Source: Stromatinia cepivora
Taxonomy: Eukaryota; Ascomycota; Leotiomycetes; Helotiales; Sclerotiniaceae
Direction of reading: 5' to 3'
DNA length: 64,000 bases
NCBI GenBank assembly: GCA_014898415.1
Contig: RCTD01000001.1
Coordinates: forward strand, 3,534,001-3,598,000
Shown: one piece after another, positions 23,604 to 33,141 of the stretch
How positions within the stretch are numbered: the stretch's first letter is position 1
How the letters are laid out: every line of letters begins with the position of its first letter
The notes under the pieces: model-generated
The model's database searches: none
What the model was told of the DNA's origin: nothing
What the model saw: only the letters and a program-made list of their open reading frames with translations
Made by a program: the position numbers and the translations under genes

Positions 23604-25646
23604 ATGTCAAAGATGAATTCAGCAGCAAATCAAAGTTCAGCCTATCCAAGTAGCAGCACAACACCTGATCAAGAGATGGTTGGTGAAAGCACAGTAAACG
23701 ACCAAGAAGAGCCCCATCAACTTGTCGGAACTGGGAACACTTTCGAAGATGATGATATGCCCGAGAATGGTTTGCGACTAAGTAATTTGCAAGCTTTCTC
23801 GGGCTCATTACTCCATGGTATACCTGCAGCTTTGAGTGTCGAGATTACTCAGCTCCTCACGAAAGACCAGCTCGTCGTGATGCAGAGCTTATTCCAATCT
23901 CATCTGCCATCGTCCATCGGCAATCCAGAGATACCCATTCATGGATGTTGCCTCCTCAGCATGATTCCCATTGAATGCCGCAAGCAGATCTGGGAATACT
24001 TGCTTTTCAACCCACTCCTGGGCGAATGTTTTGCTGCCGACAACAATCGAGCCAAATTCAAATTGTTTCCGACGATCCTCAGGGTCAATAAGCAGGTCTA
24101 TAACGAGGGTATGGATATCCTCTACGGAAGTAACACATTCTTGATTGAGTGTATCCCACATCCAACGTATAATTTTGGCACCGGTCGCGTTACCTTTTGC
24201 GCTTTAACCAGATCTCAACAGCTGGATCGTGCCGCTCGAGACGGAAGAGGAGACGACAGTATCATCCCCGCGGCAAAGTATGTTCGGCATTGGAAGGTTG
24301 TGGTGAGCGCCAGAATGTTTGATCCTCCTAGAGAAAATGGTCTTTTGTCCTTCTGCCGCAATGTCTACCTGGCAAACATCCAGTCACTGGAAGTATTAAT
24401 CGTTCCACATGGCATTGAGATGAACTGGGATTTGGAGCACACTTATGGAGATGAGCATCAGCTCGCGATTACCTTGTCTCCATTAGAGCGTCTTCGAAAT
24501 GTTGGGCGTTTCACCATCCGCCTCGCTGAGTTTCACGAGATTCCGAGTGTTGCATTTTTCAAAGGAGAGTGGCTTTCGAATGAGTTCACACCCATATTAC
24601 CAAGTCCTGTAGACGAGGTTCGATTGGTGACTCTGGTTGAGGGCAACTCGGAAGTTGAGAGAATTGAAGAGATGTACAAGAATCTTCTCACTTACGCCCA
24701 GACTTTCGAGCAGATTGAAGAGTTTAAGACGGATATGGACATTGACCGGGAGGATATTGAGTGCAGCGGCTTTGACATCTGCGAGACTGGGTACTCGACA
24801 GTAAGCACCCCATACAAGTTTGCTGGACATCCTGTCGAGAGTAATCTCAGTGCTGCCAAGGCTTCCATGGTACGGGACAATATGGAAGAGTTCAAATCCT
24901 ACCGCTCCGCCGTGATAAAATACCTGGAACCTCAATACCAGGTCATTGAAGCTGCTTCCAAGAGCGTGGTTGACTTCATCAAAGCCCATAAGACAGAGAG
25001 TGGTCTCTTTGATCCATCAAACCATGAGAGCCCTGAAGTTGTCGACACAGCCAGTGCAGCCATGGTCTTTCTCGAGGAATACGAAACCAGCTTCGCCCGA
25101 AAGTTGGACACACATACAAAGATCGCAATTCGAAAGCAGAAGCTTATTTTCAATGCTCGTTACGAAGCTCTCCCACGAGCACAAGCCATGAAATTTTGCG
25201 CCATGGCATACGAAAAGCAATGGTGGAATCGTTTTGTGAAGCATTTCAGGGAGGCTGTAAATGGCATGGACGTCCAGTATCTTGGAATCAGAGAAGCTCG
25301 AAAGAATCTGTACGCGTGGGACCTGGAGTCAACCATCCGTGAAATTGATGCCAAGCCTATGCTTTGTGACGAGATGATCAACTGGGATGTATGTGAAAAA
25401 GACATGCGAGTCAATGAGCAGAACCACGAATATCGGCATTATCCTGAAATTGATACGAGTCTTGATCAGTGTGACGGTGTCGGGAACCTGTTTGGTCAAG
25501 CAAACGAGCACGCCGGCAGCCAAAATGGTGGTGAATCTATACGATCCGACAGTCCAGGGAATGATGATCAAGATGGCAACTTCAATGCGAATGGAGGCAA
25601 TGACGAAGGCCAGGAATCGGATGCGGAGAGCGAGGTAGAAGACTAA
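23604..25646 (+). CDS. 2EXR-like tandem family, paralog 2 (680 aa)
   Basis: Function unknown. The intact single-exon frame has a polar N-terminus (1-45), a helical block with SVEITQLLTKDQLVVMQSLF (about 72-95), then the 2EXR-like block IPIECRKQIWEYLLFNPLLG and LRVNKQVYNEGMDILYGSNT (about 115-180). A central VRHWKVVV block follows, then YAQTFEQIEEFKTDM, a YLEPQYQVIE helix and FREAVNGMDVQYLGIREARK. The closing CDEMINWDVCEKDM is followed by an acidic Gly/Asn/Asp-rich tail. The 2EXR motif (E-x-R) is found in many fungal proteins of unknown role. It has no signal peptide or membrane segment, so it is probably intracellular. Start chosen as the first ATG after the likely leader intron. The frame stays open past the TAA for another 60 codons. 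Confidence 0.85.
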   Translation: MSKMNSAANQSSAYPSSSTTPDQEMVGESTVNDQEEPHQLVGTGNTFEDDDMPENGLRLSNLQAFSGSLLHGIPAALSVEITQLLTKDQLVVMQSLFQSHLPSSIGNPEIPIHGCCLLSMIPIECRKQIWEYLLFNPLLGECFAADNNRAKFKLFPTILRVNKQVYNEGMDILYGSNTFLIECIPHPTYNFGTGRVTFCALTRSQQLDRAARDGRGDDSIIPAAKYVRHWKVVVSARMFDPPRENGLLSFCRNVYLANIQSLEVLIVPHGIEMNWDLEHTYGDEHQLAITLSPLERLRNVGRFTIRLAEFHEIPSVAFFKGEWLSNEFTPILPSPVDEVRLVTLVEGNSEVERIEEMYKNLLTYAQTFEQIEEFKTDMDIDREDIECSGFDICETGYSTVSTPYKFAGHPVESNLSAAKASMVRDNMEEFKSYRSAVIKYLEPQYQVIEAASKSVVDFIKAHKTESGLFDPSNHESPEVVDTASAAMVFLEEYETSFARKLDTHTKIAIRKQKLIFNARYEALPRAQAMKFCAMAYEKQWWNRFVKHFREAVNGMDVQYLGIREARKNLYAWDLESTIREIDAKPMLCDEMINWDVCEKDMRVNEQNHEYRHYPEIDTSLDQCDGVGNLFGQANEHAGSQNGGESIRSDSPGNDDQDGNFNANGGNDEGQESDAESEVED

Positions 25647-25844
25647 AGCCAAGTCATCGGTTCTGCTGACACTTTCAGTGATTCGGGTTCGGGGGATGTC
25701 GATGTCCAACAAAGTGGGCAGCAGAATGACGCACCAGAGAACGTCTATCTAGACGCCGGGTTGAAAATAGGAGACACTGTCCATCATGATAAAGCGGATT
25801 CCAACGCAGCTGAAGAATATCAGGGCTAGTCAGACGATGAATGA
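25647..25844 (+). other. Frame-maintained extension after the paralog 2 stop
   Basis: In the frame of paralog 2, the 60 codons after the TAA (to a TAG at 25827-25829) are open and encode more of the same acidic, Gln/Asn/Ser-rich type of tail (GSADTFSDSGSGDVDVQQSG, later ADSNAAEEYQG). After the TAG, SDDE and TGA follow. It reads as a former longer C-terminus cut by recent stops. Confidence 0.5.
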
Positions 25845-26595
25845 ATGTGACTTTTAGAGGTCATAAGTATGGCATACAAGACCTTTTTGGGGGATAGGTT
25901 TGAAAATCATGGTGGAGGGTCGTCATGGTTGGGGTCTTTTCGGGGGGTCTATATGGTGTCTTTGACTCAGTGCTAGTTTCCTGTTAGTTACAAAGGATTT
26001 AATGTGTAATTAATGAATTAATCTACTTACTAAAGGAATTATCAGCATTTACCTCCATGTGTGAAAGCAATCCTTGAATAATGTAGAAGTATCAGAATGT
26101 ATGAAAGTCCAGTAGACTGCCCAAATAAAAATTAGTATCCGTCTGACATAGCCTTATTAGCCAGGCTTAACAAATTACCGAATGTCCCGCTGAAATGATG
26201 TTGCAGAGAAGCGTTCTGATAACATATGATCAGCTCTGAAGTAAAGTTTTCACTTACTCTGCAAAGCACCCGCTTTTAGCAGGTGCAAAATAACATCAGA
26301 GTAACTCGGCAGGACCCCACTGGCGCCATGTCATTTTGCCCATCATCCGACTGCGGCCAGCTCCAACCTTTTTCCAGTTGCAAACAAACCACATCAAACA
26401 TATTTCCATTAGTTATTCTCTATCCTCTTATTGAAGTCTTTGCAAGAAAATTCCAACGAGACTTCTTCACGTTACGTCAGTACTGCCGCATTGTTCTAAT
26501 AATAAATTAAGTCCACTACTTCTTTACGCATTTAGCCCAAACCTGATGCGCAATTTGATATAGGTCATTCATGTTCAATGTCCTAGACTCTCGCT
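25845..26595. other. Intergenic between paralogs 2 and 3
   Basis: About 750 bp with terminator and promoter functions presumably packed together. Short open frames near 26283-26510 carry no family signature. Nothing else is visible. Confidence 0.4.
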
Positions 26596-28308
26596 ATGAA
26601 TCATACCTCAAGCCCATCCAACAAAAGTGCTTGGGCTGCGGATGGAATTGCCCGCTCGTTCTTCTCGCCAAGTACTACTATTCCGTCTGGACATAATTCG
26701 ACCTCGAAACTAAAACTTATTCCACTCGAATTAAGAAGAGAAATCTGGAAATATCTCTTGCTTAACCCTGATCTCGGGAGAGCCTCGTCCATCCAAAAGA
26801 AGGACAATTACGGTGCCAAAGCCAAGTATGGACTTGTACCTGTCATTCTACGCGTTTGCAAGCAGTTTCATGAAGAAGGAATGCAGATACTATATGGAGA
26901 AAACCAATTCCTAATAGAATGTGTCAAGGGAAAGTGGAATCGTGATGTCCACTATACTGCCTTGACAAGGTATTGCGAGCGTCTCGATGGCCGACGTTTT
27001 AATCCTCAGACTCAGTTATTTGTTAATCGGTTGGAGCTTATGCCGGGCGTAAAGTGTGTTAAGCATTGGAAGGTACTAATAGCCCCACTGCGCCCTAAGA
27101 TGCGCACCAAACTAATAGAATTTTGTCACTCCATTTGCCACAATCAGATCAAGTCCATAGAAGTTGCTCTCATTCCTTGGGGAGACGCGACTCGTCTGTA
27201 TTCTGATCACCGGATTTCTGTAGGGTCAGATTCTGACTGGTCGGAGGAATGCTTCGCCGACTCTCCCACGGCTGAGAATATACAAGAAGTTTTGTTTCCC
27301 TTGGAAATGCTCCGAAGCATTGGGAAAGTCTGCATTCGTGAAGCAGAATTAGACGAAATGCCTGATTTTGTTTTATTTAACACAAATACCGAGGCCTATA
27401 CCTCTAACTCCGAGACCTTTGACGGAGATATCTCCCCTCAGCTCAAGGTGTTGTTGCCAGGTGCAACGTACCTATCAGATCTTATCGCATTGATCCAAGG
27501 TAGCACTGAAATTGAACGTTTTCACGATATGTATTACACATTTCTTATCTACGCTCAAAGTTTTGAACGAATAGGTGAATTCCGGGACTGCATGGCTCTC
27601 GCCTGCTACGATTTTCGTGGCCTATTTGAAGAAAATCCTTTCCGTGGCTCGTGGGTTTGTTTTGACTTTTATCTCGACTCACATCCCGTCGAGTCAGCTA
27701 TTTTCGAGGCTTCAGATATACTAATGAGGGATTGGAAAGGAGCGCAGGATATAGCTCAACTGAAAGGCCTTCGGTCAAACACCATTAAATTTCTCGAACG
27801 CCAATATCAGAAAATTCAGAAGGCTGCTGATGAATTGGTCCAATTTATCAAGGACCAGAAAAAACATGGTAAACTGTTCGACCCCACTAAGTTGTCATCT
27901 GAATTCTTTTACGGAGATCGAGATGAGGCATTTGTTCTATTGCACAACTATGCGGAATCCTTTTGTAGAGAACTAACAACGGCAACTAAAATTGAAATCT
28001 GCAGACTGGATGGTTCGTATCAAAAGAGGTTTCAACTACTTCCCCGAGAGATTGCCCTTAGGAAATGTACAAATGCTTATAAAGATCACAATGAAGAGGG
28101 ATTTACCAAATACTTCAAGAGTGCAGTTGACGACATGGATGCCCAATATATTGAAATCAGGAACGCTAGGAAGCAACTCTTTAAATGGGATTTAAAGAGG
28201 CCAGGAGATGTCGCCGAGATTGATGTCCAGCCACTCAAGTGCGATGAAAGGATTGTCTGGGATGAAGTCGAGCCGGATATGGATGTCGCAGGACGATGCT
28301 GTGTCTGA
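26596..28308 (+). CDS. 2EXR-like tandem family, paralog 3 (570 aa)
   Basis: Function unknown. It is the most canonical and compact member. After a short Ser-rich start, LIPLELRREIWKYLLLNPDLG (about 36-56) gives a textbook 2EXR motif (ELR). It continues with ILRVCKQFHEEGMQILYGEN, the CVKHWKVLIAP block, FPLEMLRSIGKVCIREAEL, YAQSFERIGEFRDCM, a KFLERQYQKIQKAADELVQF helix, LLPREIALRKCTNAY, DDMDAQYIEIRNARKQLFKW and CDERIVWDEVEPDMD near the C-terminus. It lacks the long acidic tail of paralog 2. There is no signal peptide. The frame is uninterrupted. Spacing of about 0.95 kb to paralog 2 on the same strand fits local duplication. Confidence 0.85.
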   Translation: MNHTSSPSNKSAWAADGIARSFFSPSTTIPSGHNSTSKLKLIPLELRREIWKYLLLNPDLGRASSIQKKDNYGAKAKYGLVPVILRVCKQFHEEGMQILYGENQFLIECVKGKWNRDVHYTALTRYCERLDGRRFNPQTQLFVNRLELMPGVKCVKHWKVLIAPLRPKMRTKLIEFCHSICHNQIKSIEVALIPWGDATRLYSDHRISVGSDSDWSEECFADSPTAENIQEVLFPLEMLRSIGKVCIREAELDEMPDFVLFNTNTEAYTSNSETFDGDISPQLKVLLPGATYLSDLIALIQGSTEIERFHDMYYTFLIYAQSFERIGEFRDCMALACYDFRGLFEENPFRGSWVCFDFYLDSHPVESAIFEASDILMRDWKGAQDIAQLKGLRSNTIKFLERQYQKIQKAADELVQFIKDQKKHGKLFDPTKLSSEFFYGDRDEAFVLLHNYAESFCRELTTATKIEICRLDGSYQKRFQLLPREIALRKCTNAYKDHNEEGFTKYFKSAVDDMDAQYIEIRNARKQLFKWDLKRPGDVAEIDVQPLKCDERIVWDEVEPDMDVAGRCCV

Positions 28309-28653
28309 TGTAGCCTAGTGGGGTGAGCAAAATCTTTCTCGTGTTGCCATCGCAGACCGATCGTCCAAAGTCAATGTGATCATTTTTTCCTGTATTCATT
28401 TTGGCTCTGGACTTGCGCTTTATTTTGTGCTATTAGTATCTCATGAGAGATTGCGAGCTCAAAGATGGATTTCTGGCTTTCTTTTTCTTTTTTCTTGACA
28501 AGAAAACAGAGTTGGTTAGATTAGTCATGCATTGCTTAGTCAGATAGCCACTAGCTTATTCTACACTTTCTCAATTTGGTAGCTGCTCATTATCTGAAAT
28601 TTTGAATGAAAGTGATTTATATTACATATTATATATTAAATTTTCTACAACAG
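28309..28653. other. Intergenic, 3' of paralog 3
   Basis: About 345 bp including a T-rich run (TTTCTTTTTCTTTTTTCTTG near 28480). Probable 3' untranslated and terminator sequence. No gene is visible. Confidence 0.35.
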
Positions 28654-28945
28654 GAACTATCTCTCCACAGCCAGGGAGCATAGTGATTCAGTCCCTGTAT
28701 CTGCAGGCCTTAGAGCCCCTATAATATTGGCCACAGGCGTTTCCAATCTATTAGTTATCACATTTCCAGTACCCCATTCTCTCTTTTCACGTTTGACAAG
28801 CTCCACCACTTCATATGATGCGGTGCTTATTTTGCCAAATTGACGTTCCAAGTACTTCAAAATGCTGGACCGCTCCTGCTTAAACCGGGTGGTGTCGGTG
28901 ATATCTTCGTTTTTAAAATAGTTGAGTTTCGGTGTAAAAAGGCCT
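28654..28945 (-). pseudogene. 2EXR-like tandem family, inverted fragment (paralog 5)
   Basis: The minus strand reads TTRFKQERSSILKYLERQFG followed by KISTASYEVVELVKREKREW. This aligns with KFRTIRCSIIDYLELQYQKI in paralog 1 and with the equivalent helix of paralog 3. Upstream (to the right) an in-frame stop follows within about 15 bp. Downstream it stops after about 35 unrelated residues. No 2EXR block and no C-terminal CDE block lie nearby. It is a remnant of about 90 residues of a fifth copy in opposite orientation. Confidence 0.7.
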
Positions 28946-30735
28946 TCGGCTAATTATCTGTGCTTTAGTACTATAAATTTGAAGATAGAATAGTTCGCAT
29001 CTTTCAATAGAGCAATTATTCTTAATATCTTTGTTGAGAGCTTATGGAAATCCTGTCACCAAATCAAAGGAGCTGTTCCTATTAGACTGGCATATGTGAG
29101 TTGCAGACAAATTCAAGCCCAAATTGGAATGCAAAATAGAGCCTAAAGTAAAAGGGGAATACCATCCAAGCTGCTCCAGTTCATTAGTAGTCCCACGTAA
29201 CATCCAACAACCGCAAGAAGTTTGGATACTGTGAAAAATGAGTAGTTTTTCTCCTAGCCATCGCTTATGGTATGATTCCACATTAGCTATCACAAGACTA
29301 GTCTTGCAGAATCCCGATGACGCTACACACAGCAATCAACTGCCATGATTTCCATCAAGTTCGGATATAACACTGAAGTTAAGCAATTAACAAACACAAA
29401 TGATCATAGTCATCAGCTTTAGCTACTGTGTTTTCCATCGACCAACTAGCAACGATGCAATCAATTTTCCTGCGCCATGATCAAAAATTATCTCGCAGAT
29501 ACCAGAATAGATAAATGGAAGAATTAACACTCCATGGGCCGTTTCCGATGACTTGGCGTATGGATATGCTGCCGTCAATATTGCCGGTGAAATTGCCAAT
29601 CTCCCGCCTAAATCACCACTTAAACGGTTAGCAAGTCTTTTCTTCTACTTTTCTAAAAAATATATAAAGCTCGATTTCTACATCATTTCAGCTTGCCAAT
29701 ACCCACTTTAAAGTCCTGCCAGCGACACGTATTATTCCTGGCTTAGACAGGGAGATTTTGACACGATGGAATTAGTTGTATTCTACAATGTTAAGAGCGG
29801 GGAAAACGGAACTACTAGAAAGATTCAATTGAAAATATCTCGTAAACCGAATCGTCAATTGACCAACCGGTTGATCTGCTGGACCTAGACCACGTGAGGC
29901 TGTGGTGAGCTACGCAGCTACTCAGGCAAATTGGTCATCGCTCGCGATTAATTCAGTAATGCATACGGTTATTAGTCTCTAGAATCAATTATTTAACGGT
30001 AATGTTAGATTGGACATTGAGTTAGATTACGGGACTAGTACGGTGCAATACGGCTCGCTAACTTTGTGCACCTTCCAGGGGATAACACAGTGTAGCTCAT
30101 TAGTCATACAAATTTCCCTGGTTAAGGTATAATATGACTCGCTTACCGTATCAACCCTCGTATACACATTATATACAGCCCACTAATTCTGTAAATCTTT
30201 CCAATTACGGCAAAATATGGCTCGTTGATTATATCAGCATCACTGGGTACGGTGCAATACAGCCCTCCATCTTTCTTCATCTCCCTTGCTTGGATACTTA
30301 AGAACCTCGACATTTCCACATCCAATCGGTATCTTCTTCTCACATCTACATCTAACTTCCACACAAGTACCCAAGAACCAAGCACCAAACCAAACGGAAT
30401 CTAATAGGACGTCTGCTACGGTGCAATACGATTTGCTAGTCTATTAGCATCCTTTGCACGAATAATTATTTAAGTCTTCTCACTTCCACATCCAATCAAC
30501 ATCTTCTTACAGCATATAATTTGTACAATCAGAAAAAGACCGAAAGCCAATCGGAACCCAACGAAAAAGACATCCAATATCCAATAAGAAGTCATCTTTA
30601 CGACCAGTCTACTAAACAAAAACATGGTAAGCATTTCTATTTGACACTTAAAAAACATCCTGTATCCATAATATCATCTCATCTGTCCAAATACAAACAA
30701 ACTATATTGCCAATACACAAGCTAACAGGATTATC
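28946..30735. other. Intergenic with repeats, upstream of paralog 4
   Basis: The first half (28946-29880) has no supported gene; a 97-codon minus frame at 29042-29335 has no recognisable domain. From about 30035 to 30520 it contains interspersed copies of a short motif around TACGGTGCAATACGGCTCGC and a duplicated block ending in TTCCACATCCAATC, described separately. The proximal promoter of paralog 4 lies here. Confidence 0.5.
30035..30515 (+). repeat. Degenerate interspersed motif and block duplication in the paralog 4 promoter
   Basis: ACGGTGCAATACGGCTCGCT-type sequence occurs near 30039. Weaker forms are near 30125 (GGTATAATATGACTCGCTTA) and 30207 (TACGGCAAAATATGGCTCGT), with ACGGTGCAATAC again at about 30250 and 30419. 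The last two are each followed after 50-65 bp by TTCCACATCCAATC and then ATCTTCTT. That suggests a duplicated unit of about 170 bp on top of shorter motif copies. It could be regulatory or the relic of a small repeat. I cannot choose. Confidence 0.55.
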
Positions 30736-32697
30736 ATGCAGAATTCAAGACAAATCCTCAAGTTGAAGTCAGCCGCTTCAAAGAGTCGCAATGGCAACAA
30801 GAAATTCATCAGAGTGCATTCAAACGGTACCATTACGTACAGAAAGGAAACTCCGGTCCAAAGAAAACAGGCCCTTCCGATCCAGAGAAAAGATAAATCT
30901 GGCATTCCCTGCCGCAATTCGAGGGCACACTTACTCAATATGCCACAAGAGATCCGTGATGAGATCATGTCATACCTTCTTGTCAACCCTATCCTGGGAC
31001 AAGGCAACTCGGTGACCGTGGAAGCAGGACCTTTTAGAGACGGTAATAGAGAGGTTACTTCACCCAAATACGATCTGCATCCAGCCGTCCTCCGTGTATG
31101 TAAGCAAATGTATCAAGACGGCTTATACATGTTGTATGAGCGCAACACCTTCATCATGGATTGCACAAATTGGATGTATCGGGACGATTCACAAGATGCT
31201 GGTGTTGGCCAATACTATTATGATCCACGGTGGACAAAGACGTACTACCCCATTACGACTGCTCTAAATGTTACGCCACTGAATCGGTACTTGGAACACC
31301 TGAATGTCAGTCCAACTAGTCCGGACTGGGTGTATGAAGGAAACCAGTATTTCTACGAGCAGCCAACATTGAGTAACCTCGTGGGTCCACAAGCCAGCTA
31401 TATCAAAAAGTGGAAAGTCATTGTGCGTGGGGATAACGGGAGCTACAGTCGTCGGTTCGGTCGATTTGCTTTGCAGCAGTTCTGTCACGCAGTATGTCAG
31501 CGTCCAGGGCTCTCACTTTCTTTCGTTGTTTGTACAGACAAGACCGCAAAAAGGACGAAAAAGAGACTTCGTCTGGACTTCGACATGGAATTGGATTTTG
31601 AGGAAATATTTTCTCCGCTCGAGGTACTCAGGAACGTCCAAAAAGTTGAGTTCAGCGAAGCACATGCCGATGTTGACCTGGAAGTTGGTGGAGAAGAGTT
31701 TCCCGAGGCACTCCCCGTGTACTTTGATGAAATTTTTCAGACAGCTGACGCGGCTGCTAGCATTCTCACGTCAGGAGAGCTTGTGGAGAGATACACCAAG
31801 TTGATAACAGGATCATCACCATTGATCAATCCAGTAGATCTCATGTGTGACGATCTCGTGGCATACGCCAAGACTTTCGAACGTATTGCTGAACTCAAAC
31901 AGAACATAGATGTGGGCACGGCTTTCAATAAAGTCTTGTTCCGGGAAGACATCAACAATCCATATAAGCGGCCATATGATTTGACAGAATGTTACCTCAT
32001 GCAAGCACGAGCAGAGGCATTGGTTAACGACATCGAAGAATTCAAGAATACGCGGAAGAGCTTGTTATTGAAAATAGAAAAAGAAAAGTACCAGAAAATC
32101 AAAAACGGTTCTGCAAGATTGCACAAGTTTATCGAGCAGAACAGGATCTTCCGAGGAGTTCTATGCTCGGGGGAATTTCATAATGACGTGTACACGTGTC
32201 AGGAATATACGCTGGACCTTAGCAAAGACACCGCCTTGAGAGGCAATTGGCGAATGAGCATCACCGAAGCCCTCGATGTGCTGGAAGATTATGCTTCCTC
32301 CTTCTCAAGAGACACGTCGAATATGAATTCCAAGCTGCGCGCTGGACGCCGTCGTCATGACCGCACCCACCTCTATCATGCATTGCCAAGAGAACAACTA
32401 ATGCGACGAATCCAAGACGCATATATTTCCTGGGATTACAGCAGCTTTCTCCAATACTTCAAAGAGGCTGTTCATGATATGGATGCACAGTACATTGAGA
32501 TTCTAGAGGCCAAAAAGAATATCTTTCAATGGGATACAGGACGTACCCTGAGAGGAATCGAAATCGTTGCTGGGGATGTCAAGAGCCTTGTGAGCCCTGA
32601 AATCGAGCCTGTTGAATGGACTATCCTCGATTTCAATCACAACCACGAGCCGGAAAAGCGAGCACCGTCAGCCAAGCGACAAAAACGTCGAAGGTAA
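30624..32697 (+). CDS. 2EXR-like tandem family, paralog 4 (about 650 aa)
   Basis: Function unknown. The main frame from 30736 is open for 653 codons. An ATG at 30624-30626 immediately before a GTAAGC donor, with a CAG acceptor at 30739-30741, joins in frame to AATTCAAGAC. Translation may therefore start in a one-codon first exon (intron 30627-30741), giving nearly the same protein. The N-terminal 60 residues are basic. The 2EXR-like block is MPQEIRDEIMSYLLVNPILG, then LRVCKQMYQDGLYMLYERNT. Later blocks are IKKWKVIV, YAKTFERIAELKQNID, a KEKYQKIKNGSARLHKFIE helix, ALPREQLMRRIQDAYI and AVHDMDAQYIEILEAKK. The C-terminus has EPVEWTILDF in place of the CDE block and ends in a basic KRQKRRR stretch, a possible nuclear signal. 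It is the most diverged intact copy. Confidence 0.85.
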
Positions 32698-33141
32698 TGA
32701 CAGTGGTAAAGGGACGTCTGATGTAAGGAATTTCAGGTCGATGGATGCCATGATGTAGAGAACCGGGGAGAACGGAGATAGATGATCTCAGAGTGAGGGT
32801 TTTTTAAAGGAAATATGAAAACTTTAGCGTATCTAATGGTACTTCCATAGTCAAGCAAATTTAATAGATTTGGCGAATATTAACCAAATGAAGAGTGATT
32901 GTGTGAAGTGAAGTGAAGCTAAGTGAAAAAATGATTCTTGTTTTTGAGAGCTCCAGGTTTTCGTAAATGGAAAAATCATCAAGACATGCTCGATAATATT
33001 ACTAAGCTTCCTCGACTCCCATATAACCAACCGAAGCAAGTCCTCTATGAATAAAGGAAAGAACACCCCAGCCCCATTGACATCAAAACAACTCTCCCAC
33101 ACCATATTATATACAACGTCTATCATATCCATACAATCATG
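32698..33141. other. Convergent intergenic between paralog 4 and the MFS gene
   Basis: Two genes end towards each other here. The sequence is AT-rich with a GTGAAGTGAAGTGAAGC short direct repeat near 32903. No gene is visible. Confidence 0.4.

Noticed and set aside
29042..29335. 97-codon minus-strand frame
   Set aside because: No family block of the neighbouring paralogs and no domain.
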